Source: Edolisoma coerulescens (taxonomy: Eukaryota; Chordata; Aves; Passeriformes; Campephagidae). From it: DNA of 64,000 nucleotides. The notes beneath the pieces were generated by a model, which ran no database searches, was not told the DNA's origin, and was given only the letters and a program-made list of their open reading frames with translations. Numbering within the stretch: the stretch's first letter is position 1; the number at the start of each line of letters is the position of its first letter. The stretch is taken from the NCBI GenBank assembly GCA_013397115.1, contig VWZW01004125.1, forward strand, positions 63,347 through 127,346. The letters run 5' to 3'. A program made the position numbers and the translations under genes. Shown piece by piece: positions 35,052 through 47,063 of this stretch.

Positions 35052-36889
35052 CCCAGAAATAATTTTATGGATAGAGGGAATGATGCATGAAACATAGTTG
35101 GGAGGAGCATGCTGCAATACAGCAGGCACAATACTTACTATACAGCAGTGTTTTTAACTGATCATGGCTAAGCAAATACATTTTAATCAGCCCACCCTGC
35201 CCAGCATTTTAATTCCAACATGTGCACACATGCAGATGCTAGCTTTGAAATACAGAGTCTATCTGTCTGGCAGTTCCAAAATTTCAGAACATTGCTGCAA
35301 TGGGGAGAAAACCAACCCAAAAATTTAAATTAAAACAAGAGATTAAAAGAGGGCAGAAATACATAAGTAATGAAGAAGAAACTTTTTTTTTCACCTTTTA
35401 TATGAAAGAATACTGATTACGATATTGCAACATCTCCAGTTACCACTTTTCATCCTCGTGCTCTCCTCTATCCTTTTACTGCAGCAGCTCCTGTTGCCCC
35501 ACCTTTCCCTCTCAGACATCCTGTTCCCTGCACTCACGACCTCCCCTTGCTCTTTAATGTGCTTTACATGCTTCCTTGGAAAGGAAATAGAAGCCATAAT
35601 GCAATTCCCACTTTCCAAAACGCTCCTTGCTGTGCTCACAAATTCAAGGCCCACTCTGATATTTACTTATATAGAAAAATATGGCTCAGCTATACCTAAT
35701 ACAGCATTTGCTTTAATTTAGGGATTCTTATTTTTTATTATTGCAGTTTGCATTGCTGGCTGACCCTGCCATATAAAACACTTCCTGAATCAACAGCAAC
35801 AGGAGAGTCTGAAATTACTGCCCAACTTCCACCCCTCTAAGCACCAAAGCATGAGAGAGGTCAGGATGATATAGTGGGCTTCCAAGGAGACCAAAAAGTT
35901 ATTAAACCCCAGTTACAGATCACTTTTGGCAGCTGGGTTACAGAGTATAGACACCTAGGAGAATCACAGGGTCATAGTATTTCTAGTAATTCTTAACATG
36001 CTCTTTCTGACACTGATTTTACTTACAGTAGCTTCTACAAACCCCATGAACTCAGTGCAGGTGAATCCTGCAGCTCCCCTCCTGGGGAGCTCTTGCTGGA
36101 GGAGCCTAAGCTACTATTGTGACTTCCGGATACCTTACCAGTTAGATCCTGAAATCTCTGACCTATTGACAGCCAAACCTGCATGGTTTTACCCAGGAGT
36201 ACATCTAGATTTTTACCCAGCCTGAAGCCAAACCTGTAGAGTCATGGTTGCCAGAAAGGTCGATAGTTCAGCACCTTTTGGTATATCTGCTGCCTGCTTT
36301 GTGCCTGTAACAAATCCCCAAAACAGCCATACAATGTGATTTTGATGTGCCAGGGAACATTCTGCACAAAGATGACTGATTTTTGGTCAACAAAACAACT
36401 GTGCAGACACTAAGGGAAAAGGTCAAGAGATGGGGCTTTTAACACTTGCACCAAGGCAGGATGCAAGTGACACACAGATTAACTGATTTTTAAAAAAGGA
36501 AGAACTGCAATGGCTGTAATCAAAAAGAGCAATTCCTCAAGATTTCCAAGACAATGAGCTAAACAAGGAAAATAAATGCTAAATATGGAAACCAATAGAG
36601 AGCTCTGCCATGCTCCAGGACATCTTCAGATTCCTCCCTTCATTTCCTTGCTGTGCCAACAAGCAAGCTATCTTGTCTTGTTTCACAGCACTCTATCCAT
36701 TCCAACCAACTTCAGCTGCAAAGTTTTGCATAACAAAGGCTGGTCCTTCCTGTAGTTCACTTTCTTCACATAAAACCATTTCCTTGACGGCCTTTTGTGT
36801 GCCATCCAGCCACTACCACAAGCATTGCAGCATGAGCTGTTGGTGCTGGTGATGCCAAATGATTTTTGCCTTTTCCTTTATATATTCTC
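35052..36889. other. Intronic stretch without recognised features
   Basis: No gene or clear repeat recognised. A possible very degraded CR1 tail (AATCACAGGGTCATAGTATT) lies near 35962 but is too weak to call. Confidence 0.45.
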
Positions 36890-37332
36890 TGTATTCTTTA
36901 CACATGTATTTCTAGCTCTGCAGCCTATTGTTGTATCCATGGCTAGTTTCCCGAGTATTTTTCCCTACCTTTTCCCTAGGCAGAAAGACAAAATATATTT
37001 CAGAGCTCCAAGCCCCAGGGGATAAAAGGCCCCTATCATACCTTGGTTCTTTCTGGGAACCAAGGCCGAAAACCAGCTCTTCAAGACACATTTTCATAAA
37101 CAAAGTTTCATTTCCATCTGAGGGGGGAGGATTCAGAGAAGGTTGAACAGGGGGAAATTGCATGATGACTTATGTCTCTAATCGGTGATTTTTGTCAATT
37201 ATGCTAATTTGCTAAACTTACAAAACTGTATTCACCCAGCGGGGGGGTGGGCATTTTGTGGAGATTTTCCGTATCTGCCCCTGGAGGTCTCCAATAAAGA
37301 CCAACCTTTATATTACCTCCTACACTAAAACA
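36890..37332 (+). mobile_element. Probable LTR, family D (endogenous retrovirus), plus strand
   Basis: The candidate runs from TGTATTCTTTACACA to CTACACTAAAACA. A TATA-like GATAAAAGGC lies at 37021-37030 and AATAAA at 37293-37298, spaced as in an LTR. The block with TTTGTCAATTATGCTAATTTG is of a type I associate with songbird class II (ERVK-like) LTRs. The 5' boundary is uncertain and no target-site duplication was found. No internal retroviral genes follow. Confidence 0.5.
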
Positions 37333-37432
37333 TTATCTCAAAAATGTGTTGTTTTATTTCTAAGGCATCACTGGCAGAGTTGAGAGATATACATCCTCTG
37401 CTGCCATATTTCCTTCAGCTGAAACATCTTCG

Positions 37433-37458
37433 TTTCATTGGCTTCTTAGCCAATGAAA
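37433..37458. repeat. Perfect 11-bp inverted repeat, 4-nt loop
   Basis: TTTCATTGGCT - TCTT - AGCCAATGAAA. The arms carry head-to-head ATTGG and CCAAT boxes. Confidence 0.9.
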
Positions 37459-40400
37459 GAGAATTAAATGGTTGTTTGCAGAAAACCTTCCAGCTCTTAA
37501 CACGACAACCATACCTATTTATTGCAATTGCTGAAAAATAACAATAAAACAAAAAAAAAAAATAGCAGCAGCACTCTCCTCTCCGTTTCATTTAGGGAGC
37601 AGAGTGAAAAAGGATAGACTTTCCTCAGCTGTTAAGAGCTGGGACCTGATCCCCAGACAGGGCATCCTCCAGGCATTTCACAGAAGTGCTTGTGCTAGCA
37701 CAGTAGAGGCCAGGTGGCTCAGAAGGGCAACACTGGAGAAAACTTCCCCTGCCCATTCAGGGGGCAGCACTAACTCATACCAAACTCAACTGACCATGTA
37801 TCTCTGGCTTACATGCACCACTGAGTGAATCAAGGTAAAAATAATACCAATCAAGGTATTATCTCCCTGCCAGTTAAATCCTTTCCATAAGAGGGTTGTC
37901 TTTTAGAAGCAAAATGCCACTGAATATAACTCTAGAAGATGCAGCTCTTCTAGCCTGTGACCTTGAACTTTCTAGGTTTCCCTTAGGGGCTCCCAAAGAA
38001 GGCCATGTTTCAAGCATTCAGTCTCAAAATATTCTTAACAGAGCCAAAAGCCCAAACTTGGCATTCAGTCCATGCTTCATAAAAAATTGCATGTTTCTGT
38101 GTTTCTGGCTGAAGATCTCCTTCCTGATTTTGGAAAAGTTGAGCCCAACAGAAGTAGTTTTTTGCCTTCTTGGTGGTCAGCTCCAAAGACTAAAGTAGCC
38201 TAGAAGCTAATCTAATAGCTTATATAAATTGCTAAGACACATTTTTAATATAGAAAGATTCTGCCTAAACGCAACGTAGCCCCTAAATAAACACTTGGTG
38301 AATCATTGCGAGGAAGTGCACTGTCAGCTCCCAACAGAGAGAGCACAAGACAAATGTGAGAGGAATGAACACCACAGTGTGCAAAGGGACAAACCACCAA
38401 GCAAATGCCATAGACCATATATTACAAAACCAATTGCAGCTCTTTCTTGTGTGAACTGAAATGGAAGAGCATCATAGAGACACTCATCCCTGAAACACTC
38501 CCTACTCATTCACCCCATCTTTCTTGAGTGCATAATTTTGCCTCAAGGGGGATCACAGATCTTCCTCTGGCATCTTAGGTTATATCCTCATCATCTGTTT
38601 AGAAGTTGCATGGGACCTAAGATACATGCTTTTTCTTAAAATGCTTCACTCTGAAATAAGTACTGTCCTGTGAAGGATGAGGAGACACCTGAGTGCAGCA
38701 GCGCCAGGAATGCAAACCATTTTTATCCACAACATCACTGGAAAAGCATCCAAGGAGTATAAACAAATTGGAGGCTTTAGCTCGTCTTGCACCTTCTGGA
38801 AAGACCAGCAATGCTCCTGCTCGTTTTAATGGAATGTTGTGTGGAGACCAGCACAGAGAGGGAGGGAGCACAGAGACCCACTTGCTGAAGTAGTGTCAGG
38901 ACTGTTTCCAGTTCCCTGGTGGCAACACCTGCACATGGAAAACAGCTTTGATTGCAAGGAGCCAAGCCCCTTCCAATTCCGCAAAGCTCAACACACATGA
39001 CATGCGTTAAGCTTTGCAGGAACTGGAATTCATGGTCCTTTCCTAACTCTTAGGAACTCTTAGGACTCTTTCACTGACATTAATGAGCTATAAATCACTC
39101 CTGAAGCAGAAGCTTATTAACTTTTCTTATCTTTTTTTCTAAGTTATTGGAGAATGAGGGAAGATAGAAGAGAGAATTTTGCCATCTAATGCAACAAAGG
39201 AGAGGAAATTGTGACCAAAAATCCTTTTTCACAACAACAAAGTGAAAATAACATTGAATAAGACAAAGTAATAAAATATCTGAAAATGAACAGCTTCCTG
39301 CAAATAACACTACCTTACGGACAAGAAAAAAATGCCTTTTGACCTTTTCAGAAATCTGATTCTCAGAATATAAACTGTTCCTCCAAAATTCAGTAACTAA
39401 ATGCATTTATTAAATTTCAATTCAAATAAGATTTTACTGATTTAGAATTCTATGTGTTAGACAAATGAAAAAGATTTAGGGGGTTTTTTGACATTGAATA
39501 ATCTGGAGTGGTTCTGGGATATCTGGGAGAAAAAGTCTGAATTAAGACACTAAAAACCTAACATCATTAATTATTTGATTCCATTTAAAAAAGAAAATCA
39601 TAAAATATGTGCATTGCTTGAGCAACCAGGCAATAGCTTTTTAAAACTGCAGTGCTGGCTAGAAATCTATCTTTTGAGTCCAAATAAATCTATCTGAGCT
39701 ATGAATTACCCAGCAAAGGGATTTTTCCCTCATATCTTCCAAAAAAATAATAAGACATTAAGAGTTTAATTTTAGAAATTCCAAAGCAGATTGAAAGAAA
39801 AAAATTGTTTTTCATCTTCTGTTTCCATTTCCTTTTTCTAATGTACTTTAATATTCAAATCTTACCCCATGAAAGCAATAAAAGAGCCTCTTCTGCATTC
39901 TTTTCTTTCTGTCAGATTTATAGCACCAATTCCATTTTTCTTTCCCATTCTCTCTTCCCAGGTGCTTTGTCAGAGCTTATGAGGGCCGCAAAGACCAACT
40001 GAGTCTAGGCCAGAGGACATTCTGGTTCTAAATCACCACTTGCAAAAACCTACAATGAACTTTAAACTATTTACATAAGTCTTTGCAGGATTCAAACCTT
40101 ATTATGTAGCATAAGCAAATTATGGTTTTATTTTTATGGCTTGGAATACCCTCATCAAGCATGCATGAAGTGCCATTTACAAATTGAAAAGGTGTTAAGT
40201 GCTTGGGTATATGAATCATTTTATGTTTCTGGAGAAGAGGACTATGAGTCAGAAAACTAAAAAAACCTGAAAATTAAACTATAGTTACAAAAACATGCTG
40301 TGGCTATTACAGGTTCCATAAAATGATAAAACTTGCTTTATCTGAAGGCAGCTACGCTGAGGATGCAGAAGTCACTGCATGGTAAAGACACGTGCACGCA

Positions 40401-41789
40401 CATTAAGTAATGTTGACTAGGCTAGGCTTGACCTCCTCCACCTCAGCTGATCATTGGGGGCTGGAGAAGAGCCAGTAACTGATAAGTCACCAATAACTTC
40501 CCTTGCAAGTGCATGACATCCTGACTCATCTGCCTGCACGGCCCAGGCAGAGGATAGAGAAACCCCACATAGCAATGAGGTAATGCAAACAGAGGATCCA
40601 GTCCCTTCCTCCCCTTTCCCAGGAGATGGGACACTGCTTGCTCCTGTAGAGCTGTGCAGAAGAGACACCCCTGCCCCCTGGTCCCTCACAGTTTTGGTGA
40701 TAATTTACCTTGCTTTTTATGCTAATGAGATATAGCAAACAACATGCCCTGATTTATTTAGGCACAGAGCACAATGCCTTTTTTCCTCTCACTCAGGGAA
40801 GGTGAAAAGCGCTTCCCCTAAGGGCCTTGCTTGGAAACCTCAGAACAAACTTAAGTATATGCTTAGGTTTAGATATCACACTCCCAATGAAGTCAACAGA
40901 CAACTGTGCTTTGCTGAATAAAAGCCTAAATTCACTGCCTGCCAGAAAATTAAAACGTTACCCTTCCATTCTAGTTTTGCCTAAGTTAACAGCTTTGACG
41001 CTCGCTTGACTATTTGAAAAGAAACGCTCTGCTCCCTCCTCTTCAAAGCACAAGGAAGCCTGGCAGAAGGCTTTTCCATGCTGTGTTATCACATTCCACA
41101 GTAGTTAGACACAACCGGGAACACCAAAGAGCAACCAACCTTCAGGTGTCTTTTGCCATCCTGCATGCTCTAGTAAGTCCATGCACTTGACTAGAGCTGG
41201 TGTTCTTCATGGTTCTGGGAAGAAACAATAGCATCCACAAGCCAGAAGACCTATCCACGAAAATATCTCTGGTAGGAAAACCAGATGGAGTGACAATCTG
41301 AGATATTTTGACAGAATGATCTGTAAATACAACATTTTGTGAAGTTTCCCTTGAGGTAAACCCTGCTGTTATGTCACAACTTGTTACTAATCTAAATTTG
41401 ACACCTTTTTGCAACAGCATGAAGGAAGTGACTGAATGCTGTTACATGGCTTGCAAAATATTCAAAACATCAAAAGCATCCACAACCACTAAACAACATA
41501 CTAATACAGTTTTCATTAAGATATATGCGCTCAAGAGGTCCATTCTTTTCCCCCAAGTATCACAGTCCATTATAGTCACTTCAGACACACGTGTAATTGT
41601 GGGAAAGAGCAGACAGGTTGGTCAACAGCATGGTCAAGTAACACAAAGAAATGTTTTACCCAGGAAAGCAGACAATTCATTTCCTTGTACGTATGTGCAA
41701 ACCACACACCCCACTGACTAAACAAGAGCTACACTTTTGAATCAAGAAATATACTTTAATGTACACAGTTAACTAATACACTGAATGGG
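37459..41789. other. Intronic stretch without recognised features
   Basis: No exon or known repeat recognised. The 39100-39900 part is strongly AT-rich. Open frames stay at or below about 116 codons without domains. Confidence 0.5.
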
Positions 41790-41886
41790 AATCATAGAAT
41801 CACAGAATATGCTGAGTTGGAAGGGACCCATCATGATCATTGAGTCCATCTCCTGGCCCTGCACAGGACACCCCAAGAATCACATG
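41790..41886 (-). mobile_element. CR1 LINE 3'-end fragment (different subfamily)
   Basis: AATCATAGAATCACAGAATATG, then GAGTTGGAAGGGACCCATCA, CCTGGCCCTGCACAGGACA and CCCCAAGAATCACA. This 3' end differs from the other CR1 copies here (GGGACCCA...GCCCTGCACAGGACA) and points to another CR1 subfamily. Confidence 0.92.
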
Positions 41887-42991
41887 TGATACATACAATG
41901 GATGTACACTCTGCCATACAGCAGCTCCTCAAAACAAACCCAGTCTGCAATCCATCACTTAGAGAAGGGATGAAAAAATTTATTTCACAATTTCGTATCA
42001 AAATGAAGGGTCAATTTAAAATACTAGAATTAACACACTTGTAGAAGAAGCTTGAGAAAGAAAAGATTCTCGATGATCAGAAGAATATGGGTCTGGAAGA
42101 GCTTTCCAGCACATGCAGCAGGGGTGAGCTATGAAGAACTGTGAACATTGAGCTTGGCACATTTATGGGCTGCCTGTGATAGTGGGAGCCTGGTGGCACT
42201 GACCTAGGAGCACAACACAAGCGAAAGCTCTGAATTCAGAGCTAAGATGCAGTAGGTATGAAAAAAAAATACACAGACATCAAAAGGACTCACGTCTCTC
42301 TGATTCAGCGCTAAGTCACCAAAGTTCTGGGAAAGCTCTGGGCTCACATATTGAGAGAGGGATTAGCAGCCTCCATTCCAAACTTCTCTAAATTTAAATT
42401 TTTTTTTTTTTTGAAGCAACGACATGCATCAGCTATTCCCATAAAAAACCACAGGAACACTCTTGTCTTAAGCAAATATTTACTCCAGTACAGATATCTT
42501 TGTCCCATCAGGACCAATGGAGATGAGATAGTATCCTTAGACAGGTCTCATGGCATAGGAGTGGCATTCTTAGTGGTATCAGAAGTGTGTCATAGATCAG
42601 CCAGCCTGAACTGCAAACTCAATTAAAATAAGTGGAATGTACAGCAAATTCTCTGAGGTACAAAGTAGAATTATGCTTTCCCACTCTGGGGAAGGCAAGT
42701 GGTAAATGAAAGAATAGAGTGACGTGAACCAAAAAGGCAAGTGGTACAATAAGGCAAAGAAAGTAAAAAAGGAGAATCTAAGAGCAAGTACATTGAAGAA
42801 CCAAAGAGGCTAATAAAAAAAAGAATTGGTCTTTTCTGTGCTGCTGAGAATTTCTCCTTGTGCTTCTCAAACTTCAAAGGCTAGTCACACCAAAGGCCAA
42901 GCTGAATGCAAATGTCCTGACTCAACAAAACACTTTATCACTAAGAGTTGAATATATGTTTAAATGCTTTGTGGCACGGGAATGCCACCAC
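41887..42991. other. Intronic stretch without recognised features
   Basis: No exon or known repeat recognised. A T-run of about 13 lies near 42401-42413. Confidence 0.5.
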
Positions 42992-43798
42992 TGTCTTGGG
43001 GTGGTTTTTTATTCCCATGATCGTCTGTTCTATGCCCACAAATGGTTGCTGTAGCTTCAAGGTGGGTCCGGGGGAGCCTTGGGGTTCTTGTGCGGGCTTT
43101 TTCAACCCTCGCTCCCCAGGCGTCTGTGGTGCAGTGAGGGCGGTGGTTCATTTGTTGCTTAGCTAGCTTGGGGTTTCGTTAGCTTAGGCAAGAAGGGGTT
43201 TTTTTTCCCCTTTCCCTGGCTTTGGGGACTGCGGCAGCAATCCTTCGGCAGCCTTTTGTTGTTCTTTTTTTTCCTGAATTGTTCGGTTTGGTTTGGTCCG
43301 AGGCCAGAGGGAACTATCGACGGGCAACAAATCGGCCAGGACCGGCGGGGAGCCACGGGACTGCTCCATCTCGGCCCCACATCTCGGAAAAACCAACCCA
43401 GCAAGAGAGAGGACACTAAATCCACCAGATTCATCTGCTGTGAAGAGAAGACCAACATCAGAGATTCACCAAGTTCCCATCTGGTTTTGCCTAAGCTGCT
43501 GCATGAATTTTTTGGGTTTTTTCCTTCCCTGCAATATAAGCCAGTGCCATTTTGTTCCCTCCCACCACGTGGTTTGCCGTTGTTGTTTTTGTTTTTTTCC
43601 CGGGCATTTTGGTTTTTTTTTTTGTTTTGGTGTGGGTGGGGGGAGCGTAAGGTTCCGACAGTTCAGTATCTAGCATTTATTCATTGTTTTTCCTGTGCCA
43701 TGTGGGCACTTTGTTTGTCAATAAACGGTTGGGGTTTTTTCACTTTCATCCACTATTGGCAATTCTTATTGCTGAAACCATTTTCTGTAGAGGAAACA
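42992..43798 (+). mobile_element. Solo LTR, family C (endogenous retrovirus), plus strand
   Basis: It begins TGTCTTGGGGTGG and ends near GAGGAAACA. It carries a TATA-like GCAATATAAG at about 43531-43540 and AATAAA at 43720-43725, then TTTCACTTTCATCCACTATT and TTCTTATTGCTGAAACC, which I recognise as the end of a songbird LTR. It is much richer in CpG (43040-43420) than the surrounding intron. The open frames in it, up to 185 codons, cross LTR structure and are not genes. The boundaries may be off by about 20 bp. Confidence 0.7.
43531..43540 (+). promoter_or_regulatory. TATA-like element of family C LTR
   Basis: GCAATATAAG about 180 bp before the LTR AATAAA, the usual relative position for an LTR core promoter. 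Confidence 0.4.
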
Positions 43799-46649
43799 CT
43801 CATTCTAGAGTAGTTTTCTCCTAAACTTGTCTCTAAACTGAGAGAAGCACTTAAGTGGAACAAGGAAAGCAGGAAAAGAAAAATAAGTGGCAGTATATTG
43901 GACTTGGCGGAAGCAGCAGAACACCCTGAGTCTGATACGTGACATGAGCGGAAACAGAGCTGGGGAAGAGGTAAAAAGTAACAGGGTTTTAGGAACCAAC
44001 AGTCTAGATGACACAATGGCCGAGAAGGTCTAATCCCGATGTCAATCTAATGAGGCACACTGACGTATCTAGAGCGAATCAGAGTTTGATGAGCAGTGGC
44101 GCCCTGTGTCTGGATTGTGCCTCGCTTTTCAAGCAATAGCCTCAGTGCTTCTCATCCTTTATGTGAATAGTGAACATTCCAAACAGACTGGAAGTTTGGG
44201 ACAGGCACGCTTTAGGAACAGGACAGCCATGTGCGGGCGACAGGAGTCAGTTTCCGGATGCCTGACAAAAGAGCATCCAGAAGTGTGAGAAACGCACCAG
44301 AATGCCATGGTTGTATCACCTGGCACACACATATTCCCACCACACAATGAGATCCCATCACAGGAAGCCACCATATTTTGGCCACATGCTGAAGACACAT
44401 CCAGGCACAGACTGAAAAAAGACTGATGGAGAATAGGAACACCAGTTTAGTAAGATGTCAGCTGTATTAATTAGCAAATAAGCCACTCTCCTATGTGAAG
44501 AATTTTAATCATTGCACAAAAGCAACGTACCACCAGGAACACTAAAAAAATTTAAGACTTCAAAAAAATGGAGGAAAGCAAAACATTACTGTGTATAATG
44601 AAGAAACTAGAGAAAACAGGGAAAACTATGAAGGTGTTTCATCATACAGTTCGATTTTTAAGCTTTTTGGACAATTGGAACCAATGGGCAGCTTGCACTC
44701 TGAGTGGCTTTTTTGCAGTTTTGCTACTACATACTTCAGCTACATCTGGCTGTCTGAAAAAAAACCCACCACGATTTAGCAATCAGGGTAAGGCATTTTT
44801 ACCTGACTGTTTCCAATAGTGCCCTCTTGTCTACAGCAGTGAATAGAAGGTAAAGTCGATACAAAACCCATAGACAAAGAGAATACAATGACTGGTGTAA
44901 ATGAATTAATGGAGTAATTTAATGGATATGTTTCCTGCCATAAAATGCCTTGTGCATTTCTTATGACCTGCCAGTTTGTGAGTGATCTTCTAGCTACTTA
45001 ATTATTGTGATGTTTCTATAGTTGGGTTTTGCTTAGGAGTTATTTAATTATCCTTTTTTCCACATTCTATTTCTACCCTCCTTTATCACATAGATAATTA
45101 AAAAGGAAGAGATCTACAGCTTCTCTTTTTCTGATCAGAGAACTCATGTGGATAAAATAACATACATGCCATCAGGTTTTATAAGCCCTTAATTTCAAAC
45201 AACAGGATATCACTTGATTTTCATCTCCTTCATCTTCTGCACTCACCAAAACCAATAAAGCTTCTAATAGGACTGCATCAAGGACAAACCATCACTATTT
45301 TTAAGAAGCATTTTGCGTTTTTTTTAAGTGAATATAAAAAAGTAAAATGAAAAGTAGTCTGTCTGTATTTCTGAGTTAGTTATTTTGGAACTACTGGACG
45401 GTACATGCCAAATAATAAAGTCACCACAGTAAGATATAAATACTGCAGCTACCAAAAAAGTGGCAAAACGTATCCATGGAATAATTTCAGTCACACTATG
45501 CTTTTGCTTTCCATTATCACCAACTTATCTTGAAAGGTGTTTCATTTATTTCAAAATGTTTTTACAACCCCCTCATTTCTTTAATGGGTTTGGGGATTAC
45601 AAACAGACCCTCCCAACACAAAATCAGATAACGCTCAGATAAACATCTGTTTACAAACTGACGGTTGTGCTAGACCCATTACCAGATTATGTGTGGTATG
45701 AAGACCCTGTTGTAAACATCAGCTTTTGGGATGCAGAGAAACAGATAAATGAAATCCTTCCATTTCAAAAGAGCAATTTAACTAAGTTCTTTTTCCTATT
45801 TTTCTCCCTTTGAAAACAGGGTTCAGGAGATTTCAGAGGAAAAGGTTTTCATTAGTAATGAGCAACTTAGTGGAAAGCTCATAGATTTAAAGCACAGCGT
45901 TCCTTTGTTCCTATTTAATTGTCAAAGGGAACAGCCATGTTTTAATTTTGCCTTTTCCTTATTTACTAATGGCATAGAGAGCTGTTTCATTTAGCATGTT
46001 TAGTTCCTTATAGAATCAAACTCTACAAAATCAAAATGTAAATCCTGCTCAAGCACTGACAGCTCAGACTACTGGCAAGCAGTTAGGTCTGAGTTTAAAT
46101 TCATATCCAACACAGAAGTCATGATCACATAATCTGCTTTTCCTAGCCTTATAGCTGTGGTGGATTTCCATGGAGGCACACCAAGGCTGTGTTTTGGATT
46201 GCCTTTGACTGGAATTTTGCACTGTGCTTCTGCTCAGCCTCAGTGAACACGCTGTCTCAGGGTGACAGAAAACAGGAGGCAGAGAAAGAGATGATCTTTT
46301 TCCCAGATTTCTAAAGAGCCTCACATCTTTTTAATTAACCAACACCACGCATGTGTGACAATACTCACAATACAGAAAACAGCTTCTCCTTTCTTTCCAG
46401 AGGACAAAAAGTTGTTTCGGATCCCCAGCTGGCTTGAGAGAATGTAGGTCTATGCAAGTCGACAATTATTAACCCAGATATTTGCCAGCCAAGGACCTCC
46501 CTTTAGAGAGTTTCAAAATAATTTCTCCTCAGTAGCATTCAAATGGCCCTTACTGTACTTTCTCCATGTAAAACTATGATAACTCAGAGAAGAAACAGTT
46601 TCTCCAACTCCTCCAGCACTGTACCAAGGAGGTACCACACTGCAGCCCA
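43799..46649. other. Intronic stretch without recognised features
   Basis: No exon or known repeat recognised. It is AT-rich from 44800 to 46050. The open frames are short and without domains. Confidence 0.5.
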
Positions 46650-47063
46650 GCACAGACTGAAGCAAAGAAAAGTGTGAGGAGCAGCAGAGATGGGCTGTGA
46701 TGGACTGACCATACCCACATTCCCCACTCCCTGTGCAGCTCAGAGTGGGGAGGAAGAGGAGCTGGGGATGGAGGAGTAGAGTTGGGCCTGGGATAAAGCC
46801 TGAGGGGAGGAGAGGAGAGAAGGGGAAGGTTTTAGTCTTTGTTTCTCACCCTCTGACTCTACATTCAGTTGGCAATAAATTGAATAAATTTTTCCCTGGT
46901 CGAGCCTATTTTGTTCCATGATGGCAACTGGTAAGTGATTTCCTGTCCTTATCTCAACCGACAGGGTTTGCCACCTTATTTTCTTTCCCTATCATATTCA
47001 GCAGGTGGAATGAGAAAGCAGCTGGGAAGGCGTCTGGAAGCCATTCAAGGTCAAACCATCACA
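46650..47063 (+). mobile_element. LTR fragment, family A (3' portion), plus strand
   Basis: It aligns by eye to the copy at 53775-54392: GGAGTAGAGTTGGGCCTGGG / GGAGTGACGTTGAGCCTGGG, then AATAAA (46874 and again 46883), then GATGGCAACTGGTAAGTGAT, and an end GGTCAAACCATCACA. The 5' half of the LTR is missing. Confidence 0.8.

Noticed and set aside
35101..35160. Possible CYYR1 ectodomain exon (GCAATACAGCAGGC and nearby TACAGCAGTG)
   Set aside because: Minus-strand translation gives only one CC pair and no YCC or Cys-rich pattern; no splice signals.
35962..35985. Possible ancient CR1 3' end (AATCACAGGGTCATAGTATT)
   Set aside because: Too short and diverged; the GGTTGGAAGGGACC block that normally follows is absent.
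43256..43813. 185-codon open frame, plus strand
   Set aside because: It is contained in the family C LTR and crosses its TATA-like and AATAAA elements; not a retroviral gene.
46696..47063. Apparent terminal inverted repeat (TGTGATGGACTGACC ... GGTCAAACCATCACA) suggesting a DNA transposon
   Set aside because: Comparison with the 54-kb copy shows that homology continues left of 46696, so the start is internal LTR sequence and the inverted match is coincidental.
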